Positions 32,796 to 39,083 of a DNA stretch of 39,083 bases are shown in pieces. Numbering within the stretch: the stretch's first letter is position 1; each line of letters starts with the position of its first letter. Below the pieces are notes generated by a model. That model saw only the letters and a program-made list of their open reading frames with translations. It was not told the DNA's origin and searched no databases. The DNA comes from DATFPQ01 sp035264765 (lineage in GTDB: Bacteria > Actinomycetota > Actinomycetes > Actinomycetales > Angustibacteraceae): assembly GCA_035264765.1 (NCBI GenBank), contig DATFPQ010000001.1, positions 1 to 39,083 on the forward strand. Reading direction: 5' to 3'. Both the position numbers and the translations under genes were made by a program.

Positions 32796-34001
32796 GTGAG
32801 CATCGAGCCGCTCGTCGAGCCGGGTCCGCCGCTGGACCACCGGCAGGTCGCACGCTATGCCCGTCACCTGCTCATCCCGGACGTCGGCGAGGTCGGCCAG
32901 CGTCGGCTCGCCAACGCGCGAGTCCTGGTGCTGGGCGCGGGGGGCCTCGGCTCCCCCGCGCTGCTCTACCTGGCCGCGGCGGGAGTCGGGACCATCGGGG
33001 TGGTCGACCCGGACGTCGTCGAGCTGTCGAACCTGCATCGGCAGGTCGTGCACGGGGCGAGTGACGTCGGCCGGCTCAAGGTGGAGTCCGTCGCGGCGAC
33101 CCTGGCGGAGGTCAACCCGCTGGTGAACGTCGTCCAGCACCCGGTGCGCCTGGAGTCGGGCAACGCCCTCGAGATCCTCGACGGCTACGACCTGGTGGTC
33201 GACGGCACCGACAACTTCGCGACGCGGTACCTCGTGAACGACGCCTGCGTCCTGCTGGGCATCCCCTGCGTCTGGGGCTCGGTGTTCCGGTTCGACGGGC
33301 ACGTCAGCGTGTTCTGGGGTGGTCACGGGCCCTGCTACCGGTGCCTGTTCCCGGAGGCGCCGCCGGCCGGCAGCGTGCCCTCGTGTGCGGAGGGCGGCAT
33401 CCTGGGCGTCCTCTGTGCGGCCATCGGATCGGCACAGGCCACGGAGGCGGTCAAGCTGATCACCGGCATCGGCACCCCCCTGCTCGGACGGCTCCTCGCG
33501 TACGACGCGCTGCGTGCCACCTGGCGCGAGCTCACCGTGCACCGCGACCCCGCCTGTGCCGTCTGCGGCGACGCGCCGACGATCACCCGGGAGACCGGGC
33601 TCGCGGATTACGACACGTTCTGCGGCCTTCCGCCAGCGGCGGCGGTCGCCTCTGACTCTGACGACGTGCCGGTCGTCAGCGCCCGCGAGCTCGCCGGCCT
33701 GCTGGCGGCCCGGGAGCGCGGGGAGAACAACGTGATGCTGGTCGACGTCCGCGAGCCCGGGGAGCGCGCGATCGTCAGCATCCCTGGCTCGGTCCCCGTG
33801 CCGCGCGCCCGGTTCGACTCCGGTGACGCCTTCGGGGAGATCCCGTTCGACCGGCCGGTCGTCCTGCACTGCCGGTCCGGTGCCCGTTCGGCAAGCGCCC
33901 TGCGGCTGCTGCGCGCGGCCGGGCACCCCGACGTCCGGCACCTCGAGGGTGGGGTGCTGGCCTGGGTCGAGCACGTCGACCCGGGGCTGCCGACGTACTG
34001 A
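32796..34001 (+). CDS. moeZ: Adenylyltransferase/sulfurtransferase MoeZ
   Basis: 401 residues. The N-terminal ThiF/MoeB domain has RYARHLLIPDVGEVGQRRL, the ATP loop GAGGLGSPALLYLAAAG, VDGTDNFATRYLVNDAC, and zinc cysteine pairs (CYRC and CAVC). The C-terminal rhodanese domain carries the persulfide-forming Cys359 in LHCRSGARSAS. The enzyme activates the C-terminus of ubiquitin-like sulfur carriers and passes sulfur to them for molybdopterin, thiamine or cysteine synthesis. The two-domain form is standard in actinomycetes. Confidence 0.95.
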   Translation: MSIEPLVEPGPPLDHRQVARYARHLLIPDVGEVGQRRLANARVLVLGAGGLGSPALLYLAAAGVGTIGVVDPDVVELSNLHRQVVHGASDVGRLKVESVAATLAEVNPLVNVVQHPVRLESGNALEILDGYDLVVDGTDNFATRYLVNDACVLLGIPCVWGSVFRFDGHVSVFWGGHGPCYRCLFPEAPPAGSVPSCAEGGILGVLCAAIGSAQATEAVKLITGIGTPLLGRLLAYDALRATWRELTVHRDPACAVCGDAPTITRETGLADYDTFCGLPPAAAVASDSDDVPVVSARELAGLLAARERGENNVMLVDVREPGERAIVSIPGSVPVPRARFDSGDAFGEIPFDRPVVLHCRSGARSASALRLLRAAGHPDVRHLEGGVLAWVEHVDPGLPTY

Positions 34002-34011
34002 CCTCGCGGCC

Positions 34012-34458
34012 TCACGGGTTCTGGCAGGCCTCGCGCAGCGCGGTGACGGCGTCCGTCACGTCCTGCTGGTTGCTGCTCTCGGACACTTGTCGCAGCGGGG
34101 CGACGAAGCGCTCCGACACCCCGGCCGCCGACGCGGCCGAGGCCAGCCGGCCGATGGCGGCGCGCTCGGTCTCGGTGAGTTTGACGTCGGCGAGGGCACC
34201 GTTGCCGGAGGTCTGCTCGCACAGCTGCTTGACGACCCGGTCCTTGGCGGCCTGCTTGAGGTTGCCTGCGGCGGACGACGCTGACGACGCGGCCGAGGAG
34301 GCGGCCGCGCTCGCCGAGCGGGCGGCGTCGGAGGCAGCACCACGGGCGGTGTCCTCCGCCTGTCCGCATCCGGCCAGCACCAGGGGCAGGGACAGCGCGC
34401 AGGCCAGCGCAACCCGGACGTGGGCCTGGCGGCGTGCGGCGGGCTGGGTTCGGTCCAT
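34012..34458 (-). CDS. Small Ala/Ser-rich lipoprotein
   Basis: 148 residues from an ATG at 34456-34458. Signal peptide VALACALSLPLVLAGC with the lipid Cys31, then a low-complexity Ala/Ser helix of ~35 residues (probably extended helix or coiled coil), then a small domain with Cys79-type and C-terminal Cys residues (KQLCEQTSG ... ALREACQNP) that may form a disulfide. No family recognised. Only 35 bp separate it from the divergent alkyltransferase-like gene. Confidence 0.78.
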   Translation of the reverse strand: MDRTQPAARRQAHVRVALACALSLPLVLAGCGQAEDTARGAASDAARSASAAASSAASSASSAAGNLKQAAKDRVVKQLCEQTSGNGALADVKLTETERAAIGRLASAASAAGVSERFVAPLRQVSESSNQQDVTDAVTALREACQNP

Positions 34459-34493
34459 GGCCCGACAACGGGTGGCGTGCTGGGATGGTGCCC

Positions 34494-34820
34494 GTGAGCA
34501 GCACCGACCGAGGCGACCCTGGTGAGCTTCCCGAGTTCGCCAGCCGGGTGCTCGACGTCGTCGACCGGATCCCGCGTGGGCGGGTGCTGACCTACGGGGA
34601 CGTGGCGGAGTACCTGGGGGAGGGCGGCGCTCGGAGCGTTGGGGCGGTGATGGCGCGGCACGGTGCGGCCGTCGCCTGGTGGCGGGTGCTGCGGGCGGAC
34701 GGCAGCGTCGCGCCGGGGCTCGAGGAGCGCGCGTTCGCCAGGTTCAGGTCCGAACGGACGCCGCTGCGCCGTGGCGGCACGCGCGTCGACCTCTCGCGCG
34801 CGCGGTGGGACGGCCGCTGA
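34494..34820 (+). CDS. Alkyltransferase-like protein (MGMT-related, ATL)
   Basis: 108 residues from a GTG at 34494, chosen because TGGGAT lies seven bases upstream as at the adnA start; an ATG at 34485 is an alternative. The DNA-binding fold of MGMT is present (VLDVVDRIPRGRVLTYGDVAEYLG, ARSVGAVMARHG). The alkyl-accepting PCHR motif is replaced by VAWWRVL, so the reactive Cys is missing and a Trp stands there, as in ATL proteins. These bind O6-alkylguanine without repairing it and hand it to nucleotide excision repair. Confidence 0.88.
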   Translation: MSSTDRGDPGELPEFASRVLDVVDRIPRGRVLTYGDVAEYLGEGGARSVGAVMARHGAAVAWWRVLRADGSVAPGLEERAFARFRSERTPLRRGGTRVDLSRARWDGR

Positions 34821-34955
34821 GCCCTCGTCCGCGCCGGCCTCGTGTCTCGCTCTCTGAGGCACGTCTTCCCCCTGTGCGCCTTGCACGTCCGGCCAATTCC
34901 GGGTGCGTGCGGCCGGGCGCCCGCGCGGCTCCGGCCCGTTGTCGGAGGCCTGTGA

Positions 34956-34961
34956 TGGGAT
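34956..34961 (+). promoter_or_regulatory. -10 like hexamer (TGGGAT) before adnA
   Basis: TGGGAT ends seven bases before the adnA ATG. The same hexamer at the same distance precedes the ATL gene (34481-34486). Probably leaderless or nearly so. The 148-bp gap 34821-34968 shows nothing else. Confidence 0.4.
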
Positions 34962-34968
34962 TTCCGTC

Positions 34969-37900
34969 ATGCCCTCGACCGCCTCCCTCGACCCCGCCCG
35001 GGGCGTCGACGTGCGGCTGCGCCGCGAACGCCTGGTGGACGCCCCGCCGAAGGCTCTGGACGAAGGACAGCGGCTCGTCGTCGAGCACCGCGGCGGCCCG
35101 CTGCGCGTGGTGGGAGGTCCCGGGTCCGGCAAGACGACGGCACTGGTCGAGGCGGTGGTCGGCCGCGTGGAGCGTGGAGAGCTGCAGGCCGGCGAGCTGC
35201 TCGTGCTGGCTCCCACCCGCCTGGCCGCGGCCCGCCTGCGCGCGCAGGTCACCGGACGGCTCGCGCGCACGGTGCGCGAGCCCCTGGTGCGCACGCCGCA
35301 GTCCCTTGCCTTCGGCGTCCTCAGGCGGGTGGCGGCCCGGTCCGGGGGTCCGCCGCCCCGGCTGATCTCCGGTCCGGAGCAGGACGTCGTCCTCCGCGAG
35401 CTGCTGGCAGGTCACGCTGCCGGCGACGGCACGCCTCCGCCGTGGCCGGACGACCTGCTGGCAGCCCTGTCCACCCGAGGGTTCCGGGCCGAGCTCCGCG
35501 ACCTGCTGATGCGCGCGGTCGAGCGCGGCGTCGGGCCGGACGAGCTGCGGCTGCTCGGCGCCGAGCAGCACCGTCCCGAGTGGGTCGCGGCGGCCGCGGT
35601 CCTGGACGAGTACCTCGACGTCACCGGCCTGGCCACCCCTGGCGCCTACGACCCGGCGGCGATCGCGAGCACCGCCGCGGCGCAGCTGCGGGAGGACGAC
35701 GAGCTGCTGGCCCAGGTGCGGGAGCAGGCGCGGTGCATCGCTGTGGACGACGCGCACGAGGCGACGCCCGCGGTGGCGGACCTGGTGCGGGTGCTCGCCG
35801 GACCCGGCGGCGAGATGCTGCTGGCGGGAGACCCGGACGCGGTCACGCAGTCCTTCCGCGGCGCCGACCCCGGGCTGCTTCTCGACGACGGCGCGTCCCG
35901 CCCGGTCCCGACCGTGTACCTCACCAGCTCGTGGCGGCAGGGGAGCGCTCTGCGGGCGGTCACCCGACGGGTGGCCGAGCGGATCGGCGCGCTCGGTGGC
36001 GGGGCACAGCGCGAGCAGGTCCCGGTCGCCGGCCTGCCGGAGGGTCGCTGCGAGGTGCACGTGCTCCGGTCGGCGGTGCACGAGGCGTCGTTCCTCGCCG
36101 AGCTGCTGCGCCGCCAGCACCTCGAGCACGGCGTCGGCTGGGCCGACATGGCCGTGGTGGTGCGCGGCGGCGGCCGTTCCTCGACGCTGCGCAGGGTGCT
36201 CACTGCGGCCGGCGTGCCGGTCGAGGTGCCGCTCAGTGAGCTGCCGGTCCGCGACCAGCCGGCGGTGGTGCCGCTGCTCGACGTCCTCGAGGTCTCGCTG
36301 GCGCTCGCCTCGGGCCAGCAGCCGCCGCTCGACGGCGAGCGTGCGGCCGCACTGCTCACCTCCCCGCTCGGCGGCGCGGACGCCGTCTCCTTGCGCCGGC
36401 TCCGGCGGGCACTGCGCGCCGGCGAGCTCGCCGACGGAGGCGGCCGTACGTCCGACGAGCTGCTCGTCGCCGCGATCCTCGACCCGGTGCGCCTGGCCAC
36501 CGTCGACGCAGGCACCGCCGCTCCGGCGCACCGGGTGGCCCGGGTCGTCGCCGAGGGGGCGCTGGCCGCCGCGCAGGACGGCGCCACGGCGGAGCAGGTG
36601 CTCTGGGGGGTCTGGCGGGCCAGCCGGTTGCAGGACGCCTGGCGGCGCACCGCGCTGGCCGGCGGCCAGGCGGGGGCGCGCGCTGACCGCGACCTGGACG
36701 CCGTCGTGGCCCTGTTCGATGCGGCCGCGCGGTTCGTCGACCGGTTGCCCGGCGCGGGCGCGGGCCAGTTCGTCGAGCACCTGAGGGGGCAGGACGTTCC
36801 GGGAGACACCCTCGCCGAGCGTGGGGCCGCCACCGAGGCGGTGGCACTGGTCACCCCGGCGGGCGCGGCCGGCCGCGAGTGGCGGGTCGTCGCCGTCGCG
36901 GGCCTGCAGGAGGGCGTCTGGCCGGACCTGCGGCTGCGCGGGTCCCTGCTCGGGTCCGAGCACCTGGTCGACGTCCTCAGCGGCCGCCCGTCCTCGCCAC
37001 GGGCAGCGCTGGCCGCCGTCCGCGACGACGAGTGCCGGCTGCTGCACGTGGCGGTCAGCCGGGCCCGCGAGCTGCTCGTCGCGACCGCGGTGCGCGACGA
37101 GGACGACCAGCCGTCGTCCTACCTCGACCTGCTGGACCCGCCTCCGGACACCGACAGCGCACGGTCGACCGCACGCTGGGACGGCGACGGCCAGCGTCGG
37201 CTGACGCCGGCTCCGCGGCCGCTCAGCCTGCCCGGGCTGACGGCGTCCCTGCGCCAGACGGTCACGGACCCGCAAGCCCCGCCGGGCCGGGTGGCCCAGG
37301 CCGCCGCCGAGCTGGCGCGGCTGGCCCGTGCCGGCGTTCCCGGAGCCGATCCTGCCGACTGGTACGGGCTCGAACCGCTGTCCGACCCCCGGCCGCTGCG
37401 GCTGGACGACGAGCCGCCGGTGCGGGTGTCCCCGTCGGCGGTCGAGGAGTTCGACCGATGCTCGCTGCGCTGGCTGCTGAGCTCCGCGGGCGGCCGGACG
37501 CCGAGCTCGGCGGCGCAGGGCCTCGGCAACCTGGTCCACGACCTGGCGCGTGACTTCCCGAAGGCAGACCGCGACGAGCTGCTGACCGAGCTGCGCCGCC
37601 GTTGGCGGGTGCTCGGGCTGGGCGAGGGCTGGGTGGGGGACGCAGAGCGGGCGCGTGCCGAGCGGGTCGTGGGCAAGCTGGCCGACTACCTGGCCGAGCA
37701 CTCCTGGGACCTGGTCGACGTCGAGCGCGGCTTCGAGGTCCAGGTCGAGTTACCGGACGGGCCGGCGGTGGTCACCGGGCGGGTGGACCGGCTGGAGCGC
37801 GACCGCGAGGGAAGCCTGCGGGTGGTCGACCTGAAGACCGGGAAGCGGGCTCCGTCGGCCGACGACCTGGAGCGGCACGCGCAGCTCGGCGTCTACCAGG

Positions 37901-38166
37901 TCGCCGTGCAGCGCGGTGCCTTTCCCGAGGGCGTCACCACCGCCGGCGCGACGCTGGCGCAGCTGGGGTCGGTCGAGAAGCGGCTCAAGGTGCAGCACCA
38001 GGAGCCGTTGCCGGACGACGGCGACTGGGCGGTCGAGCTGCTCGGATCGGTGGCGTCCGAGATGGCGGCCGACACGTTCGCGGCCACCGTGAACGGCCTG
38101 TGCGAACGGTGCTCGGTGCGGGGATCCTGCCCGGCAGTGGCGGACGGCCGGACGGTGACGTCGTGA
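34969..38166 (+). CDS. adnA: AdnA-like helicase-nuclease subunit
   Basis: 1065 residues from an ATG at 34969. N-terminal UvrD-type motor: Walker A GGPGSGKTT (residues 49-57), LAPTRLAAARLR, and Walker B changed to VDDAHE (residues 259-264) instead of DExQD. Motif VI is HVAVSRARE. C-terminal RecB-type nuclease: GRVDRLE with Asp940, and VVDLKTGK with Asp954 and Lys956. Cys831, Cys1045, Cys1048 and Cys1054 match the four-Cys iron-sulfur staple of AddB/AdnA nucleases. AdnAB resects double-strand breaks in actinomycetes; a weak motor in AdnA alongside a strong one in AdnB fits what is known of the mycobacterial complex. It overlaps the next gene by 4 bp. Confidence 0.92.
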   Translation: MPSTASLDPARGVDVRLRRERLVDAPPKALDEGQRLVVEHRGGPLRVVGGPGSGKTTALVEAVVGRVERGELQAGELLVLAPTRLAAARLRAQVTGRLARTVREPLVRTPQSLAFGVLRRVAARSGGPPPRLISGPEQDVVLRELLAGHAAGDGTPPPWPDDLLAALSTRGFRAELRDLLMRAVERGVGPDELRLLGAEQHRPEWVAAAAVLDEYLDVTGLATPGAYDPAAIASTAAAQLREDDELLAQVREQARCIAVDDAHEATPAVADLVRVLAGPGGEMLLAGDPDAVTQSFRGADPGLLLDDGASRPVPTVYLTSSWRQGSALRAVTRRVAERIGALGGGAQREQVPVAGLPEGRCEVHVLRSAVHEASFLAELLRRQHLEHGVGWADMAVVVRGGGRSSTLRRVLTAAGVPVEVPLSELPVRDQPAVVPLLDVLEVSLALASGQQPPLDGERAAALLTSPLGGADAVSLRRLRRALRAGELADGGGRTSDELLVAAILDPVRLATVDAGTAAPAHRVARVVAEGALAAAQDGATAEQVLWGVWRASRLQDAWRRTALAGGQAGARADRDLDAVVALFDAAARFVDRLPGAGAGQFVEHLRGQDVPGDTLAERGAATEAVALVTPAGAAGREWRVVAVAGLQEGVWPDLRLRGSLLGSEHLVDVLSGRPSSPRAALAAVRDDECRLLHVAVSRARELLVATAVRDEDDQPSSYLDLLDPPPDTDSARSTARWDGDGQRRLTPAPRPLSLPGLTASLRQTVTDPQAPPGRVAQAAAELARLARAGVPGADPADWYGLEPLSDPRPLRLDDEPPVRVSPSAVEEFDRCSLRWLLSSAGGRTPSSAAQGLGNLVHDLARDFPKADRDELLTELRRRWRVLGLGEGWVGDAERARAERVVGKLADYLAEHSWDLVDVERGFEVQVELPDGPAVVTGRVDRLERDREGSLRVVDLKTGKRAPSADDLERHAQLGVYQVAVQRGAFPEGVTTAGATLAQLGSVEKRLKVQHQEPLPDDGDWAVELLGSVASEMAADTFAATVNGLCERCSVRGSCPAVADGRTVTS

Positions 38167-39083
38167 GCGTGCGGCTCGGCGGCGTCCCCACGCCCATCGG
38201 GCCGGGTGCGCGGGAGATCGCGGCCGCCCTCGGTCTGCCCCCTCCGACGCCCGAGCAGGTCGCGGTCATCGAGGCGCCGCTCGCGCCGCTCCTCGTGGTG
38301 GCCGGCGCGGGCTCCGGCAAGACCGAGACGATGGCCGCGCGGGTCGTCTGGCTGGTCGCCGGCGGCCAGGTGGCGCCGGACGGCGTGCTCGGCCTGACCT
38401 TCACTCGTAAGGCCGCCGGCGAGCTGGCCGAGCGGGTCCGACGCCGGCTGCGGGCGCTGCGGGCCGCCGGCCTGTGGACGCCCGAGGACGGCTCCGACGT
38501 CGCTGACGTGACGGTGTCGACCTACCACGCGTATGCCGGCCGGCTGGTCCGCGAGCACGGGCTCCGGCTCGGCGTCGAGCCCGAGGCGCGGCTGCTGTCC
38601 GAGGCGGCCGCGTGGCAGCTCGCGCACCGGGTCGTGGAGCGCTGGACCGGGGAGATGGGCTCGGTCGACAACGCGGTGAGCACGGTGGTGGAAGCGGTGC
38701 TCACCCTGTCCGGGGAGTGCGCCGAGCACCTGGTCGACCCCGCGGACGTCGAGGCGTGGCTGGGGGCGCGGATCGACGTCCTGCAGCTGCTGCCCTACGA
38801 CGACCGCAAGGACCATGGCCGGTACGCCGTCGTCCGTGAGCTGCTGCACAAGCTGGAGGCGCGGCGCCAGCTGGTCCCGGTGGTCCAGGCCTTCCGGGAG
38901 GCCAAGCGCCAGGCCGACAGCGTCGACTTCGCCGACCAGCTGGAGGTGGCCGCCCGGCTGGCCCAGCAGGTGCCGTCGATGGTCGCCGCCGAGCGGCACC
39001 GGTTCCCGGCCGTGCTCCTCGACGAGTACCAGGACACCAGCTCGGCGCAGCTGGAGATGCTGCACGCGCTGTTCGGGGGCGGG
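38163..39083 (+). CDS. adnB: AdnB-like UvrD-family helicase, N-terminal part
   Basis: 307 residues visible from a GTG at 38163 that overlaps the adnA stop (GTGA); the frame is open to the window edge. SF1A motifs are intact: TPEQVAVIEAPLAPLLVVAGAGSGKTETM (Q motif and Walker A), LTFTRKAAGELAERVRRRL, VSTYHAYAGRLVREHG and Walker B VLLDEYQDTSSAQ. Together with the upstream nuclease it should form the AdnAB heterodimer, with this subunit as the main motor. A C-terminal nuclease domain is expected beyond the window. Confidence 0.92.
   Translation, partial: MSVRLGGVPTPIGPGAREIAAALGLPPPTPEQVAVIEAPLAPLLVVAGAGSGKTETMAARVVWLVAGGQVAPDGVLGLTFTRKAAGELAERVRRRLRALRAAGLWTPEDGSDVADVTVSTYHAYAGRLVREHGLRLGVEPEARLLSEAAAWQLAHRVVERWTGEMGSVDNAVSTVVEAVLTLSGECAEHLVDPADVEAWLGARIDVLQLLPYDDRKDHGRYAVVRELLHKLEARRQLVPVVQAFREAKRQADSVDFADQLEVAARLAQQVPSMVAAERHRFPAVLLDEYQDTSSAQLEMLHALFGGG

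Noticed and set aside
34744..37701. A 985-codon minus-strand open frame opposite adnA
   Set aside because: Antisense to a protein with intact helicase and nuclease motifs; no recognisable domain of its own.

Overview
The window is very GC-rich (by eye above 70 percent, with strong G/C preference at third codon positions), uses many GTG starts and packs genes with 4-bp overlaps. The gene content (AdnAB helicase-nucleases, MoeZ, DUF3107, DUF3152, MpaB-type oxygenase, WS/DGAT acyltransferase, a BldC-like helix-turn-helix protein) points to a chromosomal segment of a high-GC actinomycete. I cannot fix the genus. I see no rRNA, tRNA, CRISPR array or insertion sequence, and no stretch longer than about 300 bp lacks a gene.

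Layout. (a) 1-3825: a partial membrane protein, a conserved hypothetical protein, a 14-bp tandem repeat, a small DNA-binding protein, and an overlapping CpaB-like/TadZ-like pair of the Flp-pilus (Tad) type. (b) 3848-6375: a HAD hydrolase, convergent with a two-gene operon of a cupredoxin-like lipoprotein and a polytopic membrane protein. (c) 6521-11341: a lipid operon (WS/DGAT acyltransferase, patatin lipase, small conserved protein), then pruA standing alone. (d) 11502-22392: the most distinctive region. A promoter carrying a GTATAC operator drives a family-5 peptide-type ABC importer (five genes), a cytoplasmic gamma-glutamyltransferase-like enzyme, a decayed SDR remnant, a DUF1537 four-carbon acid kinase and a PdxA2-type dehydrogenase. 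A convergent GntR/FCD regulator follows and carries the same operator in front of its own gene. (e) 22441-24917: DUF6758 protein, PHP phosphoesterase, MarC protein and a small acidic protein. (f) 25209-31062: MpaB-like oxygenase, anti-sigma-type ATPase, DEAD-box RNA helicase, ferritin-like protein, GlsB-like protein, DUF3107 and a TetR regulator. (g) 31230-39083: hypothetical protein, DUF3152 metzincin-like lipoprotein, MoeZ, small lipoprotein, alkyltransferase-like protein, AdnA and the start of AdnB.

How the genes work together. The best candidate for an undescribed system is region (d). My hypothesis is that the importer brings in a peptide or gamma-glutamyl conjugate, the GGT-like enzyme cleaves it inside the cell, and the kinase/PdxA2 pair turns the released four-carbon acid into dihydroxyacetone phosphate, under a GntR repressor that answers to a pathway intermediate. 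The shared operator, which sits inside a well-formed promoter spacer, is the strongest sequence evidence that these genes form one regulon. The rest is largely conserved actinobacterial housekeeping, with several apparently leaderless starts.
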